From: a virus
DNA: 64,000 bases
Direction: 5' to 3' (one strand)
Virus record (IMG/VR): IMGVR_UViG_3300025383_000001
Location: 1-64,000 of that record
Part shown: piece by piece, positions 25,890 to 34,440 of the stretch
Numbering within the stretch: the stretch's first letter is position 1
Layout of the letters: every line of letters begins with the position of its first letter
Translations under genes and position numbers: made by a program
The notes under the pieces: generated by a model
What the model saw: only the letters and a program-made list of their open reading frames with translations
Database searches by the model: none
Told to the model about the DNA's origin: nothing

Positions 25890-26308
25890 TTAATTCCTAC
25901 TTGTTGATTAATCCAGTCTTGGAGTGAAGTTAATTGGGCCGTGGTTTCAGCGCATTGTCCAGCAAGTATTGGGTAGGCGGTTTCTGCATCAGTTCCTTTG
26001 GGGGCTGGGGAAATGCCGGACATTGAACCGCCACTGGGGTTGCGCACCCCGACAGCATAAAAATTATGAACAGCAGCGAGCTTAGTTTCGTACTCATTTT
26101 GGATTCCTTTAGTTACTAGGTCTTGTTGTTTGACGATTGATTCATTTTTTGCTTCTTGGGTTTTTGCCACAACTTCAATTTGATTCTTGAAGTCAGCAAA
26201 ACGTAAATGCTCCACATAAAAGCCAGCACTAAAGGAGCCAAATACAAGAGCAAGATAAATGTAAGTTTGTCCACCAAGACCACCAAAAAGATTTAAAAGA
26301 AAGTTCAT
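25886..26308 (-). CDS. i-spanin (Rz-like)
   Basis: A 140-residue protein with one N-terminal membrane segment (YIYLALVFGSFSAGFYVEHL, about 16-35) followed by a charged coiled coil (FKNQIEVVAKTQEAKNES and on). This is the topology of inner-membrane spanin subunits that link to an outer-membrane partner to complete lysis. The partner is encoded inside it in another frame (25930-26097). The start overlaps the holin stop. Confidence 0.8.
   Translation of the reverse strand: MNFLLNLFGGLGGQTYIYLALVFGSFSAGFYVEHLRFADFKNQIEVVAKTQEAKNESIVKQQDLVTKGIQNEYETKLAAVHNFYAVGVRNPSGGSMSGISPAPKGTDAETAYPILAGQCAETTAQLTSLQDWINQQVGIK
25930..26097 (-). CDS. o-spanin lipoprotein (Rz1-like) embedded in Rz
   Basis: A 55-residue protein read in a different frame, entirely inside the Rz gene. 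ATG at 26097 is preceded by AAAGGAATCCAAA. The product begins MSTKLSSLLFIIFMLSGCAT: a short signal peptide with lipobox LSGC, modified Cys18. The mature part is Pro-rich (PAFPQPPKELMQKPPTQ) and ends KPRPN, exactly as expected for an outer-membrane spanin. Fully embedded Rz1 genes are known from lambda-like phages. This one completes the lysis cassette. Confidence 0.88.
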   Translation of the reverse strand: MSTKLSSLLFIIFMLSGCATPVAVQCPAFPQPPKELMQKPPTQYLLDNALKPRPN

Positions 26309-26529
26309 TGTGGTTCAGAGCCTTGCTTCATTGCAACAGAAGCACCGCCAGCGGCAGATACAATACCCAAAGCTTCTGCAAGTTCACGAATGCTAACTTG
26401 ATTGGTATGAATAACTTCCCACAAGGCTACGGCAATAACCGCAATCAAACTAATTAGCCATGTCCAACGACCAAGGTCGTGGGTTTTGTTGTCTTTACCA
26501 GTAAGTAAATGTTGAATAATATCGTTCAT
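26305..26529 (-). CDS. holin-like membrane protein
   Basis: A 74-residue protein. A polar N terminus (NDIIQHLLTGKDNKTHDLGR) is followed by a membrane segment (WTWLISLIAVIAVALWEVI, about 22-40) and a second weaker hydrophobic helix (LAEALGIVSAAGGASVAM), ending with a short polar tail. Small size, one or two transmembrane segments and position before the spanin and endolysin genes support a holin. The exact class is uncertain. Confidence 0.75.
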   Translation of the reverse strand: MNDIIQHLLTGKDNKTHDLGRWTWLISLIAVIAVALWEVIHTNQVSIRELAEALGIVSAAGGASVAMKQGSEPQ

Positions 26530-26532
26530 TGT

Positions 26533-26985
26533 TTACCCTTTAATGCCCCATGTAAGATACCAAGCAATGACTGCAGCCGCTGCAAAGCAATAGAACTGAA
26601 CTCGCCTAACTGCTTTAAGATCGTGCTGAAATTCTTCGTCATTCTTACGCTCCAAATTTTCTATATCTAACTTAAGTTTAAGAACGGCTTCCCATTCTTT
26701 TGCACCATACTTCTTTACAAACTCTATTTTTAAGTTTGCCTCCTCATCGGAGATTTGCTTCTTTCTCTTCCATTCTTCGAGTGCTTTAATCAGCGCCCTT
26801 TCCTTCTTTAACTCTGCTTCTCTTGCAGCCCTCAATCTCTCTTGGGCTTTGTGTTGTGCCACTTGCGCAGCGTCTTGTTGAACGTTTTCGATACTCCTAG
26901 TAAGTTTTTTACTAGCCTCAAGGCTAGAATCCATACTTTTACTAAGGGCCTTTGCTCCTTCCGAAAACCCGAATCCGTCTGACAT
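26533..26985 (-). CDS. coiled-coil protein with C-terminal membrane anchor
   Basis: A 150-residue protein. Residues about 20-120 are a continuous charged coiled coil (QHKAQERLRAAREAELKKER and on). The C terminus is one membrane segment (VQFYCFAAAAVIAWYLTWG). It is encoded just before the holin in the lysis block, so a role in lysis timing or membrane attachment is possible. No family was recognised; an antiholin or a virion membrane protein are alternatives. Confidence 0.6.
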   Translation of the reverse strand: MSDGFGFSEGAKALSKSMDSSLEASKKLTRSIENVQQDAAQVAQHKAQERLRAAREAELKKERALIKALEEWKRKKQISDEEANLKIEFVKKYGAKEWEAVLKLKLDIENLERKNDEEFQHDLKAVRRVQFYCFAAAAVIAWYLTWGIKG

Positions 26986-27002
26986 ATGACACTTTTTTCA
27001 CC

Positions 27003-27170
27003 TTAAAAAGTAATACCAAACATAGGCAATGGGTCTACAGTAACTGTTGCGTTTTGAATCGGGGCCTTAAGTTCAGCATGGCAAAAACTACATGAATTAC
27101 AAGCAAGCTCTATCTGCGTTACTTCCTTTTTGCACTCTGGGCACGCAAGTTCTATTTTGGTATCGCTCAT
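27003..27170 (-). CDS. 55-residue zinc-ribbon-like protein
   Basis: A small protein with two Cys pairs: ELACPECKKEV and ELACNSCSFCHAEL (Cys10, Cys13, Cys24, Cys27, Cys30), a zinc-ribbon layout built from a near repeat of IELAC. The C terminus is NATVTVDPLPMFGITF. Its ATG overlaps the stop of the tail fibre chaperone gene (ATGA), which supports real translation. Function unknown; it lies between tail fibre and lysis genes. Confidence 0.75.
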   Translation of the reverse strand: MSDTKIELACPECKKEVTQIELACNSCSFCHAELKAPIQNATVTVDPLPMFGITF

Positions 27171-27544
27171 TTGCTACTCCATTGTGCTGTTGGTTGTGTA
27201 GGCCATACTGGGTTAGCAACCGGATTAATTGCATATTGACGCACGGCATTACGGTAAGTGTTAAACTCGGCGGCGTTTGTTAGGTATGGGTTTGACTTAG
27301 CTGGGTCAGATACATCGGCAATCGTTGTCCAGTCGGTTTGGTAAAGAAACTGAGAAGCTTTTTGTTGGCAGGCAGTAATTGGCGCTTGTGCATCCAGTCT
27401 GATAATTTCGTTATTCACTTCCGCTTCGCTAGGTTGTGGAATATCTGGTGAAAACCATTGAATACCAGAATAGGTATTACCTAAAACACCAAATTGTGCA
27501 GTTGGGGTTAGTGCGCATAGCGCATCGTATACTGTAGCTGCCAT
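27167..27544 (-). CDS. tail fibre assembly chaperone-like protein
   Basis: A 125-residue protein starting MAATVYDALCALTPTAQFG. The ATG at 27544 overlaps the preceding stop (TAATG). The middle region IPQPSEAEVNNEIIRLDAQA followed by a helical TACQQKASQFLYQTDW and a Trp/Pro end resembles XkdW/DUF4376-type tail fibre assembly chaperones that help fibres fold and are not part of the virion. It follows the last fibre gene, the usual location. A longer in-frame version from 27610 lies inside the upstream gene and is unlikely. Confidence 0.7.
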   Translation of the reverse strand: MAATVYDALCALTPTAQFGVLGNTYSGIQWFSPDIPQPSEAEVNNEIIRLDAQAPITACQQKASQFLYQTDWTTIADVSDPAKSNPYLTNAAEFNTYRNAVRQYAINPVANPVWPTQPTAQWSSK

Positions 27545-28491
27545 TATAAAATCTCCAATAAAGTCATAGTGCAATAGCCCCAAATACCAGCGCCGCCGCC
27601 TTGTGACCAAACATATGGTTGGTATGTAACTGTGCTGGTTGTTGCTGGCGAATCTGTAAGGCTAACCGCACAAGAAGCGTATAAGTTACTATTGTCAGAT
27701 AACAAATCAGCCATAAAGTTTGTACCACCAGCTATATTAGTGCTGTTTCTGTACATGGTTAACCAGGCATTTCCAGAAGGGTTGCCACCAGAACCAGACG
27801 GGTTAAAAAATGGGCCACTATAAAGCACCAATATTTTGCTTGCTGTTGAAGTTGGTGTAATACTTAAACTAAATCCTGTAGCTGTTGGACTTTGGTTATT
27901 TGTTGAATATCCGGCAGTAAAAGAACCCGATACTGTTTGAACAATCCGTCCGGTAATACCTGTAAATGAGCCAGCAGAAATACTACCCGTCACAGCTACG
28001 TTACCACCAATTGTTGCGTTATTAGTTACAGATACGTTATTACCAAAAGCACCTGAACCACTAACAGTTAAATTACCTACAACGCTATTTAAAGAAGGCG
28101 TTGCGCTATAAAAATTAGTTCCATCGCAATACACTAAAGCAGTTGTATTGTTTAAAATAGTAATGCCATTACCGCCACTAGTCGTAATGTTAACTGTGTT
28201 ACCGCTTTGGTTGCTAACAATATAGGTTTTATTAACACCTGGAGCAATTAAGTTTTGTTGAGCTAGATTAGTGCCTTTTACTACTAGAACAGCATTTCGA
28301 GCTTCGTCAGATGCGCCTTGATAAAAAGACAGGGTGTAGGTAGCGTTTGACATGGTGATTGTTTGCACACCAGTAATTGCCTGCTCAACAAGGGTTCCAA
28401 AATTATTATTGGTTGTAATACCCCAAGTGCCGGACTGTTCGCCCTGACCGATTAATTCAAGCCCTAGGCTTGTGCTGTATGTAGATGCCAT
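27544..28491 (-). CDS. tail fibre protein
   Basis: A 315-residue protein. The N terminus (ASTYSTSLGLELIGQGEQSG then TWGITTNNNFGTLVEQAI) is a frequent virion-attachment opening of phage fibres. The middle has beta-helix-like repeats (VVGNLTVSGSGAFGNNVSVT, NNATIGGNVAVTGSISAG). The C terminus (LDSPATTSTVTYQPYVWSQ-like region, ending TMTLLEIL) resembles a receptor-binding tip. It is coupled to the chaperone gene by overlapping stop and start. Confidence 0.75.
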   Translation of the reverse strand: MASTYSTSLGLELIGQGEQSGTWGITTNNNFGTLVEQAITGVQTITMSNATYTLSFYQGASDEARNAVLVVKGTNLAQQNLIAPGVNKTYIVSNQSGNTVNITTSGGNGITILNNTTALVYCDGTNFYSATPSLNSVVGNLTVSGSGAFGNNVSVTNNATIGGNVAVTGSISAGSFTGITGRIVQTVSGSFTAGYSTNNQSPTATGFSLSITPTSTASKILVLYSGPFFNPSGSGGNPSGNAWLTMYRNSTNIAGGTNFMADLLSDNSNLYASCAVSLTDSPATTSTVTYQPYVWSQGGGAGIWGYCTMTLLEIL

Positions 28492-28500
28492 GTTTGTCCT

Positions 28501-29802
28501 TTATGCTGCTATAAGTTCCCAATTTGCGGTTTCTGAATCATCAATTGCTGTCCATCCATCTGTACCAGAAGTATTAATATTTGTCCAATTTGGATTTTGG
28601 TCATCAGGAATTTGACCCCAAACAAGGACTTGACCAATTATACCTGGTGCAACTATTCCTGTTAAGTAGATATTAGACGATATTTGGGTAGATACTGAAT
28701 TAACCTGACCAATACCTTTTACGCCTGAAACTGCAACAAAAGGCGATACGGATGCTGATACAGAACGTACAATTCCAAGGCCTATTACTTGGGTTAAAGC
28801 GACCTGTGAAGATACCGCAGCCGTTATGGAATTAACCTGACCAAGACCAACTACGCCAGTAACGGCAACATTGGCAGAAACCGTAACAGTTACAGAATGT
28901 ACTGAACCTATGCCCTGAACACCTGTTAAATTAATATTTGCTGCACCTGCTGGGGTTACAGAATTGATTTGTCCTGGGGCATTAATACCCGATAGATAGT
29001 CATTTGCAGCGCCTTTAGCTACTACGTTATTTACTTGGCCTGGCCCAGATATTCCAGTTAGTAGGGTGTTTGCAGTACCTGCGGCTGTTAATGTGCCAGT
29101 ACGTCCAATGCCGGTTACGCCTGTTACCGAGATAATTCCGTCTTCATTGACGGTTACGTTGTTTACTTGTCCAGGCGCATTTATTCCGGATAAATACTCA
29201 TTTGCGTTGGCGGCTACTGTTACAGAACCAACTTGTCCTAAACCAACCAGACCAATTACGCCAACTCTTCCATCATCTTGAGCCGATATAAACCCAACTT
29301 GCCCTAAACCTACTACACCACTTAATAAAATCCTAGCGTCAGGAGTTTGAGCATAAACGGAATTAACTTGGCCCGGCGCATTAATTCCAGAAAGGTTTGC
29401 GTTTGCGGTACCGGTTTCGGCTACACTATTAACTTGGCCCGGCGCAGATATTCCAGTTACAGAAGCGTTAGCACCTGAAGCAAAAGAAACACTATTGACC
29501 TGTCCTGGCGCAGATGTACCTGCTAGATAGTCGTTTGCCGCACCTGTTGCTACTACGTTGTTTACTTGGCCCGGAACTCTTAATCCAGTAACTGCAATGT
29601 TTATCGTAGTAATAAACGATACGTTATTTACCTGACCAATACCTGTTACGCCAGTAAGCGTAATGCTTGCACTAGCAGTTGTTGCTACGGAGTTAATTTG
29701 CCCAATACCTACTACACCAGTAAGCGTTACCGATGCTGGTACTGAAGTTATGCCCCCTGTATCTGCAAATGGGGCCGAGGCAAATGGGCTAAAACCGAAC
29801 AT
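28501..29802 (-). CDS. virion protein with seventeen 22-residue repeats
   Basis: A 433-residue protein. After a short N terminus (MFGFSPFASAPFADTGG), nearly the whole chain is about 17 tandem repeats of 22 residues with consensus (V/I)xGxGQVNSV-x5-A-x4-LTG. The C terminus is a Trp-rich segment (NWTNINTSGTDGW, TAIDDSETANWELI), a pattern seen in phage tail-tip proteins. The regular beta-strand periodicity predicts a fibrous stalk or beta-solenoid. It lies between polyglycine tail genes and the fibre gene. Confidence 0.75.
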   Translation of the reverse strand: MFGFSPFASAPFADTGGITSVPASVTLTGVVGIGQINSVATTASASITLTGVTGIGQVNNVSFITTINIAVTGLRVPGQVNNVVATGAANDYLAGTSAPGQVNSVSFASGANASVTGISAPGQVNSVAETGTANANLSGINAPGQVNSVYAQTPDARILLSGVVGLGQVGFISAQDDGRVGVIGLVGLGQVGSVTVAANANEYLSGINAPGQVNNVTVNEDGIISVTGVTGIGRTGTLTAAGTANTLLTGISGPGQVNNVVAKGAANDYLSGINAPGQINSVTPAGAANINLTGVQGIGSVHSVTVTVSANVAVTGVVGLGQVNSITAAVSSQVALTQVIGLGIVRSVSASVSPFVAVSGVKGIGQVNSVSTQISSNIYLTGIVAPGIIGQVLVWGQIPDDQNPNWTNINTSGTDGWTAIDDSETANWELIAA

Positions 29803-29805
29803 GGT

Positions 29806-31092
29806 CTACCCTGTGTAAGTGCCGCTACTTGTAAAAGTATGAATTGTGTAGCCGCCTGAAGAAGTAACCGTACCTCCAGTGCCACGTTGTGATCCAAGGT
29901 AAGAAATTACTACAATTCCATTGCTACCATTGCCACCATAATAAGGTCCGTTACTAGCAGCAGATGCACCTCCACCTCCGCAACCGTATCCAGATGCACC
30001 GCCACCGTTAGCGCTTGCTCCAGTTCCACCGCCTCCGCCACCTGTACCGCCAGATCCAGCTCCATAAGCTGCGCCACCGCCTCCAGCACCGCCAGCAGCA
30101 TAATATACAGATGATCCGCTTATTGTTGACACTAAACCAGATCCACCATTACCACCAACAGTAGATTGACCAGCTTGACCAGCAGCGCCTGCGCCACCAC
30201 CGCCTCCGCCATTAACTCCACCAGCAGAAGCTCCATTATTTCCTTGCCCAACTGTTCCAGATCCAAAAGAACTGCTATAAATACCAGCCCCACCTCCAGA
30301 TCCACCAGAAAGACCAGCAACACTACCGTTACCACTTCCTCCGCCACCACCGCCAACTGCAGTAAGGCCAAAAGCTGTAGAGTTTGAACCGCTGGAACCA
30401 GTGCCACCGCCACCACCCGCACCTCCAACAACAATTGAATACGCTTGATTTGGAGCTACTGTAGTGCTGTTAGCAAGTAATCCACCGCCTCCGCCACCGC
30501 CAGCACCTCCGTTATTTGAACCACCGCCGCCACCGCCACCAGCAACAATTAAATAATTAACAGAATATCCACCAACTACTGGAGAAGCAATACCAGAATA
30601 TTGCAACCATCCTTGAACGCCATCTGCATAAACTAATGACACAGAAGCGCCAGCAGTAGAAATTGTTGAATTAGCAGTAGTTCCCTCTACATAACTACCA
30701 TTAGGCAATATAACTAAAGCGTTTACGTTAAAGTTTTTCTTGTAATCAATAAAAGTTACATATTGTCCTGCAGTAGGACTTGTAGGAAGGTTTACATAAA
30801 CAGATGTTGATACAGTATTAATTGCATATGTACTGTTTGAAACTGCTGTAAAGTTAGCAGATTGAATTGCTTGAAATGTTCCAGGACCACCACCACCAAC
30901 TGCAGCGGTTGTCATTGTTGTACCATCTTGGAATTTTAAAGTACCACCAAGATTTACTGTATTCGCAGTTGTAGCAGTTAAAAGCGTTACGCCGTTGGCT
31001 TGGAGTGCAAGGTTGCCTGAGTTATCCGCAGTTGTGCGAACCCCTGTTATTCCTGATATGACGCCATTGTCGGCATTAATAGTTGAAGCCAT
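29806..31092 (-). CDS. glycine-rich tail adhesin, paralogue 3
   Basis: A 428-residue protein. N-terminal fibre-like part (ASTINADNGVISGITGVRTT), then YLIVAGGGGGGGS at about residue 180 opens a domain of many Gly runs (GGGGGGGLL, VVGGAGGGGGTG, GGGGAGAAGQAGQ). It ends SGGYTIHTFTSSGTYTG. This layout matches glycine-rich phage tail proteins, and resembles gp38-type adhesins built from polyglycine II helices in which loops bind the receptor. It is paralogous to the proteins at 31102 and 32485. Confidence 0.75.
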   Translation of the reverse strand: MASTINADNGVISGITGVRTTADNSGNLALQANGVTLLTATTANTVNLGGTLKFQDGTTMTTAAVGGGGPGTFQAIQSANFTAVSNSTYAINTVSTSVYVNLPTSPTAGQYVTFIDYKKNFNVNALVILPNGSYVEGTTANSTISTAGASVSLVYADGVQGWLQYSGIASPVVGGYSVNYLIVAGGGGGGGSNNGGAGGGGGGGLLANSTTVAPNQAYSIVVGGAGGGGGTGSSGSNSTAFGLTAVGGGGGGSGNGSVAGLSGGSGGGAGIYSSSFGSGTVGQGNNGASAGGVNGGGGGGAGAAGQAGQSTVGGNGGSGLVSTISGSSVYYAAGGAGGGGAAYGAGSGGTGGGGGGTGASANGGGASGYGCGGGGASAASNGPYYGGNGSNGIVVISYLGSQRGTGGTVTSSGGYTIHTFTSSGTYTG

Positions 31093-31101
31093 TATTTTTC
31101 C

Positions 31102-32082
31102 TTAAGCCGTATATGTGCCAGATGATGTAAATTTCATGATTGTATTGCTGCCTGATGTTGTAACAGTGGGTGATCCTGTTGTAACGCCTGAATAGTTTGT
31201 TGTAGGCACTGAAATAATAACAACACCTGATCCACCAGCACCACTAGCAAAATCGCTTGAGCTATTACGCCCTGCTCCACCTCCACCACCGCCTAAATTG
31301 GCTGTACCAGCCGTTGCAGCGCCATTAGTTGAGCCTGCGCCACCACCACCGTTACCACCAGCACCAGCAGATCCACCTAAAACAACGCCACCACCACCAC
31401 CAGCTGCATAATAAACACTAGATCCTGTAATAGTATTTGCTACGCCAACACCACCAGCGCCACCAGTTGTATCTGTTCCATTAGAGCCTACTGCACCAGC
31501 TCCGCCACCGCCACCACCACCAGCGTTGTTAGAACCACTATATGTAGTTCCAGAACCACCATTATTTCCTTGTCCTGCAGTTCCTGCTCCATACGCACCA
31601 GTTGCTCTAGCACCACCGCCAGACCCGCCACTAGAAGCATCGTTATAGCCACCACCGCCACCACCATTAGCGGTTAAAGATAATCCTGTTGAATTGTTGC
31701 CTACAGTTCCTTGTGCGCCTGTAACACTAGCACCACCAGCACCAACGACAAAATAATAAGTAGTTCCTATATTTAATGTAGTTGCACTAGATAAATAACC
31801 TCCAGCACCTCCACCGCCACCACCAGCAAATCCACCTGAAGTAACTCCAGAGCCAGCCCCACCACCAGCAACAATTAAATAAGATGCTGTATACGCTTGT
31901 TGAGTAATTACAGTCCACCCAGATCCAGAATAAACTTCTGTTTGGTTGGTAGATGTGTTGTAACGTATTGTCCCAGCAACTGGAGCTGATGGGCGTTGTG
32001 CAGTTGTTCCAGACGGCAACAAAATACCCTGCGTTGCAGAGTTTGCGGTTATTCCAAGCGAACCATCAATAATTACCGTCAT
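31102..32082 (-). CDS. glycine-rich tail adhesin, paralogue 2
   Basis: A 326-residue protein. The N terminus has TQGILLPSGTTAQRPSAPVA then GTIRYNTSTNQTEVYSGSGW, a short domain shared with the 32485 protein. It is followed by YLIVAGGGAGSG and Gly runs, with a conserved TYYFVVGAGG segment and a C-terminal TIMKFTSSGTYTA. It is the shortest complete copy after that at 32485. Role as receptor-binding tail protein is inferred from composition and neighbours. Confidence 0.75.
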   Translation of the reverse strand: MTVIIDGSLGITANSATQGILLPSGTTAQRPSAPVAGTIRYNTSTNQTEVYSGSGWTVITQQAYTASYLIVAGGGAGSGVTSGGFAGGGGGGAGGYLSSATTLNIGTTYYFVVGAGGASVTGAQGTVGNNSTGLSLTANGGGGGGYNDASSGGSGGGARATGAYGAGTAGQGNNGGSGTTYSGSNNAGGGGGGGAGAVGSNGTDTTGGAGGVGVANTITGSSVYYAAGGGGGVVLGGSAGAGGNGGGGAGSTNGAATAGTANLGGGGGGAGRNSSSDFASGAGGSGVVIISVPTTNYSGVTTGSPTVTTSGSNTIMKFTSSGTYTA

Positions 32083-32091
32083 GGTAAATCC

Positions 32092-32469
32092 TTAAACTGT
32101 TATTTCAACCCAAGCTGTAGTAGCTTCATCCCACTTGTATGGTTTGCCGTCTGTTGGCATTGGTGTCGGTGCTTCCCACGTCCATGTAGAATGATTTAAT
32201 GTCCAGCTTGCGTATGGTTGAGGAGCATAAAAAACATCATGCGCTTGGTCGTATGTATAACCAATACCAGCGTAGTTACCACGAAGAGCTTTGGTTTGAT
32301 CCGCAGATTCTTGACCTGTAGCTGGGTCGTAGTGTTTTCCGCCACGGGTGTTATAGCTAGTCTGAATCCAAGCACCGGGGCTAGAATCCACAAATGTTTT
32401 AAAAAAATCGGCTTCAGCGACAATCACTTGTGTCACTTTGCCATCTACTACTTTTGCATAATGGCTCAT
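32092..32469 (-). CDS. tail protein resembling a conserved cyanophage/marine myovirus family
   Basis: A 125-residue protein. MSHYAKVVDGKVTQVIVAEA, WIQTSYNTRGGKH, LRGNYAGIGYTYDQAHDVF, PYASWTLNHSTWTWEAP and PTPMPTDGKPYKWDE follow almost word for word a pattern I recall from T4-like cyanophage structural proteins (KNYAGIGYTYD...F-PPKPFASW...W-APTPMPTDG). It lies between two polyglycine adhesin genes, so a fibre- or baseplate-associated role is likely. Precise function is unknown. Confidence 0.75.
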   Translation of the reverse strand: MSHYAKVVDGKVTQVIVAEADFFKTFVDSSPGAWIQTSYNTRGGKHYDPATGQESADQTKALRGNYAGIGYTYDQAHDVFYAPQPYASWTLNHSTWTWEAPTPMPTDGKPYKWDEATTAWVEITV

Positions 32470-32484
32470 GTAATATCTCCTTTG

Positions 32485-33435
32485 TTAAGCCGTATAAGTA
32501 CCACTAGTTGTAAATGTGTGAATTGTATTACCACCTGATGATGTTACTGTGCCTCCAGTGCCACGTTGAGTTCCAGCATATGAAATAATAACTATGCCAG
32601 AAGCACCGCTTCCAAAAATTCCGCCATTTCCTGAATTAGCAGGTGCAGAACCTCCAGCAGCTCCCCCTGTGCAATATGTAACTGTAGAACCAGAAATTGT
32701 AGAGTTTGCACCAGGACCAGCAGTTCCGTATGCACCAGAAGATGCAGCTCCTCCAACACCGCCAGCGCCGCCACCGCCACCACTATTACCTGCGTTAGCC
32801 CCATTTCCACCAGCATAACCTTGACCCGAAGTTCCAGCACCGCCAGTACTACCAGTGCTTGGGCCTCCACCGCCACCACCTCCAGAAGCTCCAGCCACAC
32901 CATTGTTACCTTGACCAGAAGAAGCTCCAGAGCCACCGCCACCACCACCAAGTGCTGTTGCAATTGCCCCTAAAGAAGATGATGTTCCATTTGCACCGTT
33001 TGCAGCAGAAGTCCCAGGATTAGTTCCTCCAGCGCCAATCGTAACTGCATAACCAACACCGCCAGTCAAAGTTGTAGTATTTGCTAAATAACCACCAGCA
33101 CCACCGCCACCACCAGCATAACCACCGGGAGAGCCACCCCCGCCTCCGCCCCCGCCAGCAACCAAATAATTAACTGAATATGTTTGAGAAGTTATGGTTG
33201 ACCAAGTTAAACCAGTATAGATTTCTGTATTGTTATTACTTGTGTTATATCGAATAGTTCCAGCGGGAGGACTTGATGGTCTTTGTGCATCTGTACCAGT
33301 TGGTACAGTTAAGCCGCCTGTAGATGAGTTAGTGAATATCATTCCACCAGTAGTGGAAACTATTACATTGCCAGTAAGATCAGCAGTTACTTTAAACGCT
33401 GTAGTAGTTGTATTTCCTGCGCTTATCGTACTCAT
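32485..33435 (-). CDS. glycine-rich tail adhesin, paralogue 1
   Basis: A 316-residue protein. It opens with an attachment-like segment (STISAGNTTTTAFKVTADLT), then GTDAQRPSSPPAGTIRYNTS shared with the 31102 protein, NYLVAGGGGGGGGS, multiple Gly runs with the segment VGYAVTIGAGG, and a terminal TVTSSGGNTIHTFTTSGTYTA. Related to the proteins at 31102 and 29806. Different Gly-loop content among the copies would give different receptor loops. Confidence 0.75.
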   Translation of the reverse strand: MSTISAGNTTTTAFKVTADLTGNVIVSTTGGMIFTNSSTGGLTVPTGTDAQRPSSPPAGTIRYNTSNNNTEIYTGLTWSTITSQTYSVNYLVAGGGGGGGGSPGGYAGGGGGAGGYLANTTTLTGGVGYAVTIGAGGTNPGTSAANGANGTSSSLGAIATALGGGGGGSGASSGQGNNGVAGASGGGGGGGPSTGSTGGAGTSGQGYAGGNGANAGNSGGGGGAGGVGGAASSGAYGTAGPGANSTISGSTVTYCTGGAAGGSAPANSGNGGIFGSGASGIVIISYAGTQRGTGGTVTSSGGNTIHTFTTSGTYTA

Positions 33436-34428
33436 TTAGATTACCACCCATGATTGACCTGGTGCAACGGTAACTGTTACACCGTTTGCTGTTGCCACTG
33501 GACCTACTGAAAACCCATTTTGTCCAGCAGCTATTGTAGCATTTGAGGTAATGTTTACGTTGTTTAAAAGTATTGAACTATTACCAGCAGCTTGTGCGCC
33601 AGATGAAGTAGACCATGTAGGAGCTGCGGCATTACCTTGTGATGTTAATACTTGACCAGCAGTACCATAAGAAGCATTAGCAGCCAAAGCTCCACTTGCA
33701 TTAATAGTAAACGCATCAACCGCAGAGTTGTTAACAACAAAGTGAATTGAGTTAGCAGTTGCCGTACCAACAACAAGGTCGGCAGCACCAGAATACACAT
33801 AAGCTACGTTGGCTGCTGAAAGTGCGCCAGCGCCAGTATATTTGCTAGAAGTAATACCAAAGTCTGCATATGCTGTGCCAGTATCGTTTGTTACTACAAA
33901 GTCAACAGAAGCATTAGTTCCATTACTTAAGTTCTGAGCAATAATTTGTACATATGTATTAGCTGTATTTGCGTAAGAAGCAAAAATGCCAGTATCTGAA
34001 TAGCTAAGAGCGCCAAGAGAAAAAGCACCAGCATTAGAACTAACTGCGGTATTTCCAACAGATACAATATTGTTTGCAGTAACCGTTTGCAGTACGGTTA
34101 CGTTACCAGTAGCGTCTTGGTTTACAGACTTTTCTGCAGGGTAGGTAATAAATACGTCTTTGGTGTTTGAGCCAAAGTTAACTACAGAGTTAGCATTTGA
34201 TGAGGCAAGAATAGTTGTACGGGCAAGCGCAGTATTACCTGAATAGTACGTGCCAATACCTACTTCCCAGTTCGAACCAACTTGATCCGCAATGGTATAG
34301 TAAGTTGTATTGTTGTTGCCCACCACAGCAAAGGACTGATAGCCTGCTTGAGCGCCAAGCAAAACAACAGTGCCAGTACCAGCAGTGTTACTAGATTCCT
34401 TTACCCTATCAAACAGCACAAGAGCCAT
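33436..34428 (-). CDS. tail fibre / structural protein
   Basis: A 330-residue protein. The N-terminal ALVLFDRVKESSNTAGTGT then GYQSFAVVGNNNTTYYTIAD and NWEVGIGTYYSGN is a motif set I recognise from phage fibre or baseplate-associated proteins. The rest is Ala/Asn/Thr-rich beta sequence (TANTYVQIIAQNLSNGTNAS) ending QSWVVI, like fibres with a terminal pyocin-type knob. It is the first of the fibre block in transcription order. Confidence 0.7.
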   Translation of the reverse strand: MALVLFDRVKESSNTAGTGTVVLLGAQAGYQSFAVVGNNNTTYYTIADQVGSNWEVGIGTYYSGNTALARTTILASSNANSVVNFGSNTKDVFITYPAEKSVNQDATGNVTVLQTVTANNIVSVGNTAVSSNAGAFSLGALSYSDTGIFASYANTANTYVQIIAQNLSNGTNASVDFVVTNDTGTAYADFGITSSKYTGAGALSAANVAYVYSGAADLVVGTATANSIHFVVNNSAVDAFTINASGALAANASYGTAGQVLTSQGNAAAPTWSTSSGAQAAGNSSILLNNVNITSNATIAAGQNGFSVGPVATANGVTVTVAPGQSWVVI

Positions 34429-34440
34429 GTTTGGCTCCTA

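Noticed and set aside
30166-30387. Frames opposite the glycine-rich tail genes (also 32594-32818)
   Set aside because: They are Ser/Thr- or Pro-rich mirror products of Gly codons on the other strand, without ribosome binding sites.
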